NCBI RefSeq assembly: GCF_030147005.1
Contig: NZ_JASLAW010000254.1
Span: 1 to 64,000, forward strand
DNA from: Pseudomonas sp.
GTDB lineage: Bacteria > Pseudomonadota > Gammaproteobacteria > Pseudomonadales > Pseudomonadaceae
DNA: 64,000 bases
Direction of reading: 5' to 3'
The first letter of the stretch is position 1. Every line of letters begins with the position of its first letter. The position numbers were made by a program, and so were the translations under genes. This document shows positions 29,427-38,311 of the stretch, in pieces. The notes beneath the pieces were generated by a model. It ran no database searches and had not been told where the DNA came from. It saw nothing but the letters and a program-made list of their open reading frames with translations.

Positions 29427-29660
29427 ATGAAAGCCGATATCCATCCAGCGTACGAAGAAATCGCAGTTACCTGCAGCTGCGGCAACGCGTTCCATACCCG
29501 TTCGACCCTGGGCAAGCCACTGGGTACTGACGTATGCAATGCGTGCCACCCGTTCTACACCGGTAAGCAGAAAACTCTGGACACCGGCGGCCGTGTACAG
29601 CGCTTCGCAGATCGCTTTGGTGCTTTCGGCAAGAAGCCTGCTGCTACTCCAGCAGAGTAA
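29427..29660 (+). CDS. rpmE: 50S ribosomal protein L31, zinc-binding form
   Basis: 77 aa ribosomal protein starting [20 protein letters not shown]. The zinc ligands CSC and CNACH mark the zinc-containing (C+) form rather than the zinc-independent paralogue used under zinc starvation. [23 protein letters not shown] is the conserved C-terminus. A GAGGAAG ribosome-binding site precedes the ATG. Confidence 0.96.
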   Translation: MKADIHPAYEEIAVTCSCGNAFHTRSTLGKPLGTDVCNACHPFYTGKQKTLDTGGRVQRFADRFGAFGKKPAATPAE

Positions 29661-29674
29661 GGCCAAAAAGCCTT

Positions 29675-30481
29675 ATGGGCTTTTACCAGCTGTTGAAAAA
29701 GGCGTCCCTTGCGGGCGCCTTTTTTGTGCCTGCGATTTGCTGCGCTGCCGCCCAGGCCCAGGCGTTCTGCCCAGCGCCGGCTTCGGTGGCGCATGTACAA
29801 GTACAGCGCGTGGTGGATGGCGATACCGTGCGCCTCAAAGACGGCCGCAGCGTGCGGATGATCGGCGTGAACGCACCGGAAACCGGCAAGAAGGGGCGCG
29901 CTGACGAACCGTTTGCGGTCGCCGCCCGTCAACGCTTGCAGGCTTTGGTAGAGGCCAGCGAGGGGCGTGTGGGGCTGGTGCAGGGCCGCGAGGGCAAAGA
30001 TCGCTATGGGCGAACCCTGGCGCATCTCTACGGCGCCGACGGCGAGAACCTGGAGGCGCAATTGCTCAGCGAAGGCCTGGGCTTGCAGGTGGGCGTTGCG
30101 CCAAACGTCGACCTCGTTGCCTGCCAGCAGGCGGCTGAAAACGCTGCGCGCCAGGCGCGGCTGGGGCTATGGCGCCAATCGCCGCTGCAGCCGGTGGCGC
30201 AACTCAGGCAATCGGGCTTTGCCCTGGTCAGTGGCCGGGTCAGCAAGGTCGAACGCAATCGCGGCGGAGTCTGGATTGAAGTGCAGGGGGCGCTGGTATT
30301 ACGTATTGCACCTGATCGGGTCCGCCTATTCGATAGCGCCGGGCTGAATGGTCTGCAAGGCAAGACAATTGAGGCGCGAGGTTGGGTGCAGGACCGCTCC
30401 AGGCGCGGCGGGCTGAAAAACGCTCAGGCGCGCTGGCTGATGCCGCTCACCGATTCCAGCATGCTCAGATTGGCCCAATAA
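29675..30481 (+). CDS. Secreted thermonuclease-family (SNase-like) nuclease
   Basis: 268 aa protein with a signal peptide (LLKKASLAGAFFVPAICCAA) and a staphylococcal-nuclease domain at about 40-165. Visible catalytic elements are VVDGDTVRL, VRMIGVNAPETG (active-site Arg, Asp and Glu) and GKDRYGRTLAHLY (second Arg). A second beta-rich OB-like region (about 185-262, SGRVSKVERNRGGVWIEVQG) follows. It is expected to cut nucleic acids in the periplasm or outside the cell. The start at ATG 29675 lies 14 nt after rpmE and puts the rpmE terminator inside the gene, so expression should be low unless a later start or another promoter is used. Confidence 0.85.
   Translation: MGFYQLLKKASLAGAFFVPAICCAAAQAQAFCPAPASVAHVQVQRVVDGDTVRLKDGRSVRMIGVNAPETGKKGRADEPFAVAARQRLQALVEASEGRVGLVQGREGKDRYGRTLAHLYGADGENLEAQLLSEGLGLQVGVAPNVDLVACQQAAENAARQARLGLWRQSPLQPVAQLRQSGFALVSGRVSKVERNRGGVWIEVQGALVLRIAPDRVRLFDSAGLNGLQGKTIEARGWVQDRSRRGGLKNAQARWLMPLTDSSMLRLAQ
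29696..29725 (+). terminator. Terminator hairpin lying inside the nuclease signal-peptide codons
   Basis: AAAAAGGCGTCCC TTGC GGGCGCC then a run of T: a GC-rich stem with one bulged T, flanked by A and T runs. It is placed and built as the rpmE terminator, yet it lies 21-50 nt inside the next open reading frame, where it codes for KKASLAGAFFV. Confidence 0.75.
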
Positions 30482-30664
30482 TAAAAATAATTGTAGACAT
30501 TTTTTAAGCTGATTGTGAACAGTCAAGCCCTTGTATCCCGTGGCTTTAGACTAAAGTACGCCGCTGCGGGGCCTTGACACCTGTGACTGACCAGTCTTGT
30601 AGGGGCTTTACGACACGCGTATCCTCGGCGGTCCGTCGACCAACAGTAAAAGCGGAATGCCGAT

Positions 30665-31933
30665 ATGTCTGATTTGAAAACTGCCGCTCTCGAATATCAT
30701 GCCAATCCTCGTCCAGGAAAGCTGAGTGTAGAGCTCACCAAAGCCACTGCCACCGCCCGTGATCTGGCGCTGGCCTACAGCCCTGGCGTTGCCGAGCCCG
30801 TACGTGAAATCGCCCGCGACCCCGAGCTGGCTTACAAGTACACCGGCAAGGGCAACCTGGTTGCAGTGATTTCTGATGGCACCGCGATCCTGGGTCTGGG
30901 TAACCTCGGCCCATTGGCTTCCAAGCCGGTCATGGAAGGCAAGGGCGTGCTGTTCAAGCGCTTTGCTGGCATCGACGTTTTCGACATCGAAGTCGACTCC
31001 GAAAGCCCGCAGGCTTTCATCGACACCGTCAAGCGCATTTCCATCACCTTCGGTGGCATCAACCTGGAAGACATCAAGGCACCTGAGTGCTTCGAGATCG
31101 AAAAGGCTCTGATCGAGCAGTGCGACATCCCGGTATTCCACGATGACCAGCACGGCACCGCAATCGTTACCGCGGCCGGTATGATCAACGCCCTGGAAAT
31201 CGCCGGCAAAACCCTGGGCGAGGCGAAAATCGTCTGCCTGGGCGCAGGTGCCGCAGCTATTTCCTGCATGAAGCTGATCATCAGCATGGGCGCCAAGCTG
31301 GAAAACATCTACATGGTCGACAGCAAGGGCGTGATCCAGTCCGAGCGTACCGACCTGAACCAGTACAAGGCGATGTTCGCCCACCCGTCCTCCAAGCGCA
31401 CACTGGCTGATGCCCTCAACGGTGCCGACGTGTTCGTCGGCCTGTCCGGCCCGAACCTGCTGAGCGCCGAAGGCCTGAAGTCGATGGCACCGAACCCGAT
31501 CGTGTTCGCCTGCTCCAACCCAGACCCGGAAATCTCGCCGGAGCTGGCACACGCCACCCGCAGCGACGTGATCATGGCCACCGGCCGTTCGGACTACCCG
31601 AACCAAGTCAACAACGTGCTGGGTTTCCCGTTCATCTTCCGGGGTGCCCTGGACGTCCGCGCCAAGCGCATCAACGAAGAGATGAAGGTAGCGGCCGCCA
31701 ACGCCTTGCGTGAACTGGCCAAACTGCCGGTGCCGCAGGACGTATGCGACGCCTACGGTGGCGCCAAGCTGGAATTCGGTCGTGAGTACATCATTCCGAA
31801 ACCAATGGATAAGCGCCTGATCACCCTGATCTCCGATGCTGTGGCCAAGGCTGCAATCGAGACCGGTGTGGCGACCCTGCCGTATCCGAAGAACTACCCG
31901 CTCAAAAGCGTGGATGATGTGTTCAACGGCTAA
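30665..31933 (+). CDS. maeB: NADP-dependent malic enzyme (malate dehydrogenase, decarboxylating)
   Basis: 422 aa enzyme converting malate to pyruvate and CO2. It is the short MaeB type without the C-terminal phosphotransacetylase-like domain. The substrate region includes LAYSPGVAEPVREIA with catalytic Tyr, the metal-site segment FHDDQHGTAIVTAAGMINAL and the nucleotide-binding KIVCLGAGAAAISCMK. ATG 30665 has GGAAT upstream. A perfect terminator follows the stop. The 183-nt upstream gap holds a TTGACA word at about 30574 but no convincing -10. Confidence 0.95.
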   Translation: MSDLKTAALEYHANPRPGKLSVELTKATATARDLALAYSPGVAEPVREIARDPELAYKYTGKGNLVAVISDGTAILGLGNLGPLASKPVMEGKGVLFKRFAGIDVFDIEVDSESPQAFIDTVKRISITFGGINLEDIKAPECFEIEKALIEQCDIPVFHDDQHGTAIVTAAGMINALEIAGKTLGEAKIVCLGAGAAAISCMKLIISMGAKLENIYMVDSKGVIQSERTDLNQYKAMFAHPSSKRTLADALNGADVFVGLSGPNLLSAEGLKSMAPNPIVFACSNPDPEISPELAHATRSDVIMATGRSDYPNQVNNVLGFPFIFRGALDVRAKRINEEMKVAAANALRELAKLPVPQDVCDAYGGAKLEFGREYIIPKPMDKRLITLISDAVAKAAIETGVATLPYPKNYPLKSVDDVFNG

Positions 31934-31944
31934 CCGCAGCCCCA

Positions 31945-31977
31945 TAAAAAACCCCGGCTCTGAGCCGGGGTTTTTTT
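31945..31977. terminator. Bidirectional intrinsic terminator after maeB
   Basis: Perfect stem ACCCCGGCTC / GAGCCGGGGT with one-base centre, flanked by an A run and a T run. It serves maeB on the plus strand and can serve ponA on the minus strand. Confidence 0.92.
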
Positions 31978-31989
31978 ATGGGGAAGTTT

Positions 31990-32056
31990 CAAGCTGCAAG
32001 TTTAAGAGCGGCCATCGCAGCTCTTTTCTTGCCGCTTGTCGCCGACAGCTTGCCGC
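31990..32056. repeat. Small inverted repeat (CAAGCTGCAAG type)
   Basis: Arms CAAGCTGCAAG and CTTGCCGCTTG with one mismatch, plus a nested AGAGC / GCTCT pair. Same type as the element at 22048-22110. It lies between the maeB terminator and the ponA stop. Confidence 0.5.
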
Positions 32057-32059
32057 TCT

Positions 32060-34522
32060 CTAGAAGAGATCAATCGGTGCGCCTTCGTCCGCCGGCAGCG
32101 GGCTGCCCGGCGCAACCCCGTTGCCCAGCTCGTTGACCGACGGCGGCGTGTCTTCGCTCTTGAACAGTTCGAAGTACGCGTTCGGCGTGCTTGGCGAAGC
32201 CGCCCGGCCACTTACCGGGTCGATGCGCAGGCTGAGAATGCCTTCCGGCTCCGGCTGGGTGTGCAGCGGCTTGTCCTTCAAGGCCGCGCCCATGTAACTC
32301 ATCCAGATTGGCAGCGCGACGGTGCCACCGAATTCGCGACGGCCCAGGCTTTCCGGCTGGTCGTAACCGGTCCATACGGTCGTCACGTAATCGCCGTTGT
32401 AGCCGGAGAACCAAGCATCCTTGGATTCGTTGGTGGTACCGGTCTTGCCGGCGATGTCCGCACGGCCAAGGGCCAGTGCACGCCGGCCGGTACCCTTCTT
32501 GATCACGTCTTGCAGGATGCTGTTGAGGATGTAGGTGGTGCGGCCATCCACGATGCGCTCGGCCACCGCCGGTGCCTGCGGCTCGGTCGGTGCGGGGGCG
32601 TTTGCGGCAGGCGTGCCTGGCGTCGACTCGATGGTGATACCGCCGTTGCTCGGCGCGGCGAGACCATCGGCTGCCGCTACGCCATTGACCACATCGCCGG
32701 GTACCCGTGGCGGGTTGGCGGTGAACAGCGTGTCGCCATTACGGCTTTCGATCTTGTCGATCAGGTACGGCGAGATCTTGTAGCCGCCGTTGGCAAAGGT
32801 GCTCCAGCCGGTTGCAATTTCCATTGGCGTGAGGGTCGCGGTACCCAGGGCCAGGGACAGGTTTGGCGGCAGGTCGGACTTGGCGAAGCCGAAGCGGGTC
32901 ATGTAGTCGATGGTCTTGCCCACGCCCATCGCCTGCAGCAGGCGGATCGACACCAGGTTGCGCGACTTGTACAAAGCCTCGCGGATGCGGATTGGGCCGA
33001 GGAAGGTGTTGGTATCGTTCTTCGGGCGCCAGACCTTGTCCAGGTACTCATCGACGAACACGATCGGTGCGTCGTTGACCAGGCTGGCGGCGGTATAGCC
33101 GTTATCCAGTGCGGCGCTGTAGACGAATGGCTTGAAGCTCGAGCCCGGCTGGCGCTTGGCCTGGATGGCGCGGTTGTAGTTGCTCTGCTCGAAGGCGAAG
33201 CCGCCGACCAGGGCACGGATCGCACCATTTTGTGGGTCGAGGGATACCAGAGCGCCCTGGGCGACCGGTACCTGGCTGAATTTCAGGCTGTCATCCGGCT
33301 GGCGTTGCACGCGGATCAAATCACCCACCTGTGCCACATCGGACGGCTGCTTGGGCATGGGGCCCATGCTGTTGGTGTTCAGGAAAGGGCGCGCCCATTT
33401 CATGCTGTCCCACGCCACATGCGCTTCGCCGGTACGGGTCAGTACTTGCACGCCGTCTTTCTTCACCTGGGTGACGATGGCCGGTTCCAGGCCGCTGATC
33501 GCGCGTTGTTTGCTCAGCTCGGTGGTCCAGGCGCTCAGAGTCTTGCCCGGCAGACGCGATTCAGGGCCGCGATAACCGTGGCGCTGGTCATAGGTGATCA
33601 GGCCCTCGTGCAGTGAATTGTTGGCAATTTCCTGCAAGTTGCTTGGCACGGTGGTGGTGACGCGGAAACCTTCGGTGTAGGCCTCGCTGCCATACCGGCC
33701 GACCATCTCGGCGCGCGCCATTTCGGCGATATACGGCGCGTTCACTTCCGGCGTCGGCACGTGATAGCTGGCGTTCAACGGTTCGGCCACGGCGCTTTCG
33801 TAAGCTGCCTGGTCGATTTTGCCGAGCTTGTACATGCGCCCCAGGATCCAATCGCGACGTTCTTTGCTGCGCGCCGGGTTGGCCAAGGGGTTGAAGCGCG
33901 ACGGCGCCTTGGGCAGGCCGGCGATCATCGCCATCTGCGCCAGGCTGGCATCACGAATCGACTTGCCGTAGTACACCTGGGACGCCGCCTCGATGCCGTA
34001 GGCGCGGTTGCCCAGGTAAATCTTGTTGACGTACAGCTCGAGAATTTCGTCCTTGGTCAACTGACGTTCGATTTGCAGCGCCAGCAGGATCTCGGTGGCT
34101 TTACGCGAAAAACTGCGCTCGCTGGTGAGGAAGAAATTCTTCGCCACCTGCATGGTGATGGTGCTGCCGCCGGACTGAATGTGTCCGCTTTTTACCAACT
34201 GCGTGGCGGCTCGCACCAGGCTGCCGGGGTCGACACCGTAGTGATTGGCGAAATTATCGTCTTCTGCCGACAGCAATGCGTTGATGAAATTGGGCGGAAT
34301 GTCGGCGAAACGGATCGGGGTGCGGCGCATTTCGCCGAACTCCGCGATCAGTTTTTCATCGCTGCTGTAGACCCGCAAAGGAATCTGCAACTGGATACTT
34401 CTGAGAGCCTCTACGGAGGGCAAACCCGGACTAAGGTAGAGGTAGGCCCCGCTGAGTACGAGCAGCAGCCCGCAAACGATCGCGACAATGGAGTACCCGA
34501 AAAACTTCAGCAGACGAATCAA
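32060..34522 (-). CDS. ponA: Penicillin-binding protein 1A (bifunctional)
   Basis: 820 aa class A penicillin-binding protein that polymerises and crosslinks peptidoglycan. An N-terminal anchor (about 8-28) precedes the glycosyltransferase domain, with the EDDNFANHYGVD catalytic Glu and the GGSTITMQVAKN and RKATEILLALQIE motifs. The OB-like insert typical of PBP1A follows. The transpeptidase domain has SSFK in RQPGSSFKPFVYSAAL, SRN in YKSRNLVSIRLL and KTGT in IAGKTGTTNESKD. The length and motifs are complete. It is divergent from pilM, with 217 nt between the two starts. Confidence 0.97.
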   Translation of the reverse strand: MIRLLKFFGYSIVAIVCGLLLVLSGAYLYLSPGLPSVEALRSIQLQIPLRVYSSDEKLIAEFGEMRRTPIRFADIPPNFINALLSAEDDNFANHYGVDPGSLVRAATQLVKSGHIQSGGSTITMQVAKNFFLTSERSFSRKATEILLALQIERQLTKDEILELYVNKIYLGNRAYGIEAASQVYYGKSIRDASLAQMAMIAGLPKAPSRFNPLANPARSKERRDWILGRMYKLGKIDQAAYESAVAEPLNASYHVPTPEVNAPYIAEMARAEMVGRYGSEAYTEGFRVTTTVPSNLQEIANNSLHEGLITYDQRHGYRGPESRLPGKTLSAWTTELSKQRAISGLEPAIVTQVKKDGVQVLTRTGEAHVAWDSMKWARPFLNTNSMGPMPKQPSDVAQVGDLIRVQRQPDDSLKFSQVPVAQGALVSLDPQNGAIRALVGGFAFEQSNYNRAIQAKRQPGSSFKPFVYSAALDNGYTAASLVNDAPIVFVDEYLDKVWRPKNDTNTFLGPIRIREALYKSRNLVSIRLLQAMGVGKTIDYMTRFGFAKSDLPPNLSLALGTATLTPMEIATGWSTFANGGYKISPYLIDKIESRNGDTLFTANPPRVPGDVVNGVAAADGLAAPSNGGITIESTPGTPAANAPAPTEPQAPAVAERIVDGRTTYILNSILQDVIKKGTGRRALALGRADIAGKTGTTNESKDAWFSGYNGDYVTTVWTGYDQPESLGRREFGGTVALPIWMSYMGAALKDKPLHTQPEPEGILSLRIDPVSGRAASPSTPNAYFELFKSEDTPPSVNELGNGVAPGSPLPADEGAPIDLF

Positions 34523-34739
34523 GGCTTTTGGATTTCCAGAGAAAAGAAAGAGTTATGCGTCGGGGCATGCATGGCAAACGATGGATCGACCCGGGCAGCA
34601 GAGAAAAAGCGGGAAAAAACGCTGGGCATTAAAGCATTTTCGCTTTCGGGCGTCATTCACGCGGCTTAAACGAGGCGACCGAATGCACGCTGCCCGGCGG
34701 CAATCAGGCGGTAAGACAGGCAAAGCTTTAGGGAGTTTT

Positions 34740-35396
34740 ATGAAAAACGGATTTTTCAGGCGCAAACTCGACGTCGCCCTCGGCGTTGATATCAATGACC
34801 AGGGGATCAAGCTGGTCGAACTGGGCCGTTCGGCGCAGGGTTTCAGTATTCAGGGATATGTCACCCAGGTATTGCCGGCGCATGCGGTGGTCGATGGCAC
34901 ATTGCTCGACCTCGAAGGCGTGGGGCGGGCGTTGCACCAGGCGTTATCCCGGCTGCACGGTTGTGCCAGGCAGGCGGCCGTGGCGGTCTCCGGCCCTTCG
35001 GTCATTACCCAAGTGATCGAACTGGACGCGGGCCTGGGCGACGAGGAAATGACCTGGCAGATACAAATGGAGGCCGACCAGTACATTCCTTATCCATTGG
35101 ACGAGGTCGCCATCGATTTTCAGGTGCGCGGCCCGTCACCCCAGGAAGCGGGGCGGGTCGAAGTGTTGCTGGCGGCATGCCTGCGTGAGCAGGTCGAGGT
35201 CCGCGAGGCGGTCTTGGGCCTGGCCGGGCTGGTGACAAGGGTGGTGGATGTCGAAGCATTTGCATTGGAGCGCGCTTGCCGTCAGGATTTTGCCAGCTTC
35301 ACGCCGGGTCATCGAGTCGATGGCGCACAATGGGCCGCCGATGCCCACGGGATGGGAGTGGCTTGCGGGTTGGCCCTGAGGAGTTTCGCTGGATGA
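34740..35396 (+). CDS. pilM: Type IV pilus assembly protein PilM, lacking the C-terminal ATPase half
   Basis: 218 aa against about 350 for typical PilM. Residues 1-about 184 align from memory with the PilM N-terminus: DVALGVDINDQGIKLVELG (phosphate-1 region), EADQYIPYPLDEVAIDFQV and VVDVEAFALERACRQDF. About 20 unrelated residues then lead straight to GMGVACGLALRSF, which is the extreme C-terminus of the family. The second phosphate motif and the adenosine motif of the actin-like fold are missing, as from an in-frame deletion of roughly 136 codons. PilM is the cytoplasmic partner of the PilN tail. The stop overlaps pilN (ATGA), so coupling is kept. Confidence 0.85.
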   Translation: MKNGFFRRKLDVALGVDINDQGIKLVELGRSAQGFSIQGYVTQVLPAHAVVDGTLLDLEGVGRALHQALSRLHGCARQAAVAVSGPSVITQVIELDAGLGDEEMTWQIQMEADQYIPYPLDEVAIDFQVRGPSPQEAGRVEVLLAACLREQVEVREAVLGLAGLVTRVVDVEAFALERACRQDFASFTPGHRVDGAQWAADAHGMGVACGLALRSFAG

Positions 35397-35944
35397 CACG
35401 AATCAATCTTTTGCCCTGGCGCCGGGCGCTGGCGGAGCGGCGCCGCAAATACTTCCTGGTGTTGTTGCTGGCGTTTGCCTGCCTGGCGCTCGCGGCAGTG
35501 TGGCTGGCCGATCAAGTGATCGATCAGGCGATCGACCGCCAGGTAACCCGCAATATCCGCCTGGACGGGGATGTCGCCGTGCATGACTCACGGATCAAGA
35601 CCATCGACGACCTGCAGGAGCGCAGCCAGCAATTGGCGCAGCGCATGAAGGTTGTACAGGACCTGCACGACGCCCGCTCTTCCGGCGCCCGGCTGTTCGA
35701 CCAGTTGGCGCGCGCGATGCCCGATGGCGTTCATCTGCATGAAGTAGTGGCGAGCGGCGACACGCTCAGCATCCGCGGCAGCGCGGACAGCAACCAGGAT
35801 ATCGCCCAGTTGATGCGTCGGTTGGAGGCGTCGCAAGGCGGCCACTCCGCGCGGCTCGAGCGTGTGCGTGCAGAGGGAGCGCGCGGCGATCATGAGTTTC
35901 AACTGATGGTGCGCCAGGGGGAAACCATCGAGGCGCAACCATGA
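35393..35944 (+). CDS. pilN: Type IV pilus assembly protein PilN
   Basis: 183 aa inner-membrane protein. The short cytoplasmic tail MTRINLLPWRR contains the INLLPWR motif that binds PilM. One membrane helix (about 19-40) is followed by a coiled coil and a periplasmic ferredoxin-like domain. PilN pairs with PilO to align the pilus machinery between membranes. It starts inside the pilM stop (ATGA) and ends inside the pilO-P start (ATGA). The normal length and intact motif contrast with its altered neighbours. Confidence 0.92.
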   Translation: MTRINLLPWRRALAERRRKYFLVLLLAFACLALAAVWLADQVIDQAIDRQVTRNIRLDGDVAVHDSRIKTIDDLQERSQQLAQRMKVVQDLHDARSSGARLFDQLARAMPDGVHLHEVVASGDTLSIRGSADSNQDIAQLMRRLEASQGGHSARLERVRAEGARGDHEFQLMVRQGETIEAQP

Positions 35945-36912
35945 GCCTGCCCAGGCTCGACTTTTCCGCACTTTCCTACAACGCTGCAAAATGGCCCTGG
36001 CCTGCAAGGGTCCTGCTTGGCTGCGCGCTGGCCGGCGTGGTGTTGTTGATAGGCGAGCTGTTGTACCTGGGGCCTTCGCGGGAGCGATTGCACGGGTTCC
36101 AGGCGCGGGAACAGGCGCTGCAGAGGCAGCTTGAAGAAAACGCCGGTTTGGCCGCCCAGCTTGAGGTGTACACCGAGCAGGTCAGGGTGATGGAAGAGGC
36201 TGTCGCGGGCCTTCAAGGCCAGTTGTCCGGCGAGTTTGCAGTGCCGGCCTTGCTTGAAGATATCGCTCGGCTGGCGGTTGCCAAAGGCGTATGGGTCGAG
36301 GCCGTTGCGGTACTGGATGAAGCGTCGCAGCCGTTCCTTATCGAGCAGCCCTTACAGATTGGCATCACCGGGGCGTATCACGACCTGGCGGCGTTCGTCA
36401 GTGCCCTGGGTGGGTTGCCGCGCATCGTCACGGTGCATGACGTGGCATTGCGCCCTGAGGGGGCCTTGTTACGTCTTGACCTGCTGGCCAAGGCCTATCG
36501 AAGTGTGTCCCAGGTGCGCAAGTCGCCCCAGGCAGTCGTTCCGGCCCCGCGCTTTGTTTATGACGCAACCTCCCTGCGCGACCCGTTTCAACGCCCTGCC
36601 TTGCAGCCGGCTTACACGCCTGGGCGACCGGCCCTGGCTCCGGATCTCGCTCGACCCCGCGGGCTGCTGGAGAGCATTGCAATCGACCAGTTCCACATGG
36701 TCGGTACGCTGTCGGGCGGTGGACAGACCTTCGCGTTGTTGCGCGCCGGGTCAACAGTGCATCGGCTGGCGGTCGGTGACTACCTCGGGCCGGATCACGG
36801 CCAGGTCATGTCCATCCAGGACGGTCATGTCGAACTGGTCGAACGCTTTCCCGATGAACGGGGCCTCTGGCTGGAGCGCCCGCGAACCCTGGTTCTGAAC
36901 GTCAACTCATAA
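35941..36912 (+). CDS. PilO-PilP fusion protein of the type IV pilus alignment complex
   Basis: 323 aa. Residues 1-about 195 are PilO: a short cytoplasmic tail, a membrane helix (about 23-43), a coiled coil (about 48-90) and a ferredoxin-like domain (IEQPLQIGITGAYHDLAAFV, VTVHDVALRP). Residues about 205-323 are PilP: YDATSLRDPFQRP, a proline-rich linker, then RGLLESIAIDQFHMVGTLSG and a beta domain ending near RPRTLVL. In the P. aeruginosa operon these are two genes, and PilP is a lipoprotein; here no stop, no start and no lipobox separate them, so PilP would be anchored by the PilO helix. P. putida may share the fusion (recalled from its four-gene operon, unverified). Confidence 0.85.
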   Translation: MSLPRLDFSALSYNAAKWPWPARVLLGCALAGVVLLIGELLYLGPSRERLHGFQAREQALQRQLEENAGLAAQLEVYTEQVRVMEEAVAGLQGQLSGEFAVPALLEDIARLAVAKGVWVEAVAVLDEASQPFLIEQPLQIGITGAYHDLAAFVSALGGLPRIVTVHDVALRPEGALLRLDLLAKAYRSVSQVRKSPQAVVPAPRFVYDATSLRDPFQRPALQPAYTPGRPALAPDLARPRGLLESIAIDQFHMVGTLSGGGQTFALLRAGSTVHRLAVGDYLGPDHGQVMSIQDGHVELVERFPDERGLWLERPRTLVLNVNS

Positions 36913-36924
36913 CGGAATTAAAAA

Positions 36925-38307
36925 ATGAAAAGGATTTTATCGTCCTTCGGTGTGGCGCTATGGATAGCGTTCACGGCTCCGATGGCTACCGCTGTACCCA
37001 ATCGTCTCGACCTGATCCACCTGCCGCCTCCTGCAAGCTCATCGTCGGTCGGCTACACGGGCGACAAACTGAACCTGAATTTCCAAAACATCGATTTGCG
37101 CGCGGCTTTGCAGCAAATCGCCGACGTCGCAGGCCTCAATCTGGTGGCCGGTGACGAGGTGCAGGGTTCAATCACCCTGCGGCTCAAGGAGGTGCCCTGG
37201 GACCATGCCCTGGACCTCGTGCTGCAAGCCAAGGGTTTGGACAAGCGGGTGAAGGCCGGCGTATTGCTGGTTGCCCCGGCCGATGAGTTGGCCGCTCGCG
37301 AGTTGCTGACGCTCGAAGCGCACAAGCAGATGGCCGATCTGGCGCCGTTACGCCGGGAGTTGCTGCAGGTCAACTATGCCAAGGCAGCGGACCTGGCCAA
37401 ACTGTTCCAGTCGGTAACCGGCTTTGAAGGCACTACCGACGAGCGCGGCTCGGTATCGGTGGACGACCGCACCAACAATATCATCGCCTACCAGACCGCA
37501 GAGCGGCTGGAGGAACTGCGGCGAATCGTAGCGCAGTTGGACGTTCCGGTGCGCCAGGTGATGATCGAGGCGCGCATTGTCGAGGCCAACGTCGATTACG
37601 ACAAAAGCCTGGGTGCGCGTTGGGGCGGGCGGCTCAATCGCGGCAATTGGAGCGCCGGCGGTGCCCCCAAACCCTCGGCGGAGGGCGCGCAGTCACCGCA
37701 GAACTCACCCAGTTCACCCTTTGTCGACCTGGGGTCGCTGACCGGCACCTCCGGCCTCGGGCTCGCCTTTATCACCGACAACCTGCTGCTGGACCTTGAG
37801 CTGACCGCCATGGAAAAGTCCGGCAACGGCGAAATCGTCTCACAGCCAAAGGTCGTCACCTCGGACAAGGAAACCGCCCGTATCCTCAAGGGCACCGAGA
37901 TTCCCTACCAGGAATCCACGTCCCAGGGCGCTACCTCGGTGTCGTTCAAAGAAGCCTCGCTGTCATTGGAGGTCACGCCGCAGATCACTCCCGATGATCA
38001 TGTGATCATGGTGGTCAAAGTCACCAAGGACGAGCCCGACTATTTGAACAAACTCAACGACGTTCCGCCGATCAAGAAAAACGAGGTCAACGCCAAGGTC
38101 CTGGTCAAGGATGGCGAGACCATTGTCATCGGCGGGGTTTTCTCCAATACCCAAAGCAAAGTGGTAGATAAAGTGCCATTTTTAGGCGATGTGCCGTATC
38201 TTGGCCGCCTTTTCCGGCGCGATGTGCGGGCAGAGAAAAAATCCGAGCTGCTGGTATTCCTGACTCCGCGTATCATGAATAACCAGGCGATTGCTGTGAG
38301 TCGTTGA
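36925..38307 (+). CDS. pilQ: Type IV pilus secretin PilQ, short form without AMIN domains
   Basis: 460 aa outer-membrane secretin, compared with about 700 in P. aeruginosa. A signal peptide (about 1-24) is followed directly by the STN domain ([20 protein letters not shown]), a secretin N domain (about 145-215, ending in the [20 protein letters not shown] transition) and the secretin barrel (about 270-458, with [20 protein letters not shown] and [17 protein letters not shown]). The N-terminal AMIN domains, which bind peptidoglycan, are absent. It is 12 nt after pilO-P and overlaps aroK slightly upstream of its GTG start. Confidence 0.93.
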   Translation: MKRILSSFGVALWIAFTAPMATAVPNRLDLIHLPPPASSSSVGYTGDKLNLNFQNIDLRAALQQIADVAGLNLVAGDEVQGSITLRLKEVPWDHALDLVLQAKGLDKRVKAGVLLVAPADELAARELLTLEAHKQMADLAPLRRELLQVNYAKAADLAKLFQSVTGFEGTTDERGSVSVDDRTNNIIAYQTAERLEELRRIVAQLDVPVRQVMIEARIVEANVDYDKSLGARWGGRLNRGNWSAGGAPKPSAEGAQSPQNSPSSPFVDLGSLTGTSGLGLAFITDNLLLDLELTAMEKSGNGEIVSQPKVVTSDKETARILKGTEIPYQESTSQGATSVSFKEASLSLEVTPQITPDDHVIMVVKVTKDEPDYLNKLNDVPPIKKNEVNAKVLVKDGETIVIGGVFSNTQSKVVDKVPFLGDVPYLGRLFRRDVRAEKKSELLVFLTPRIMNNQAIAVSR

Positions 38308-38311
38308 TTCT

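Noticed and set aside
30608..31945. Long reverse-strand frame over maeB (and similar ones over aroB, the DamX-like gene and the ketosynthases)
   Set aside because: Same shadow effect; the forward frames carry clear enzyme motifs and the reverse frames none.
36236..36898. 220-codon alternative frame inside the pilO-P gene
   Set aside because: It is rich in Ser, Arg, Cys and Trp as expected of an out-of-frame reading, and it overlaps two recognisable pilus domains in the main frame.
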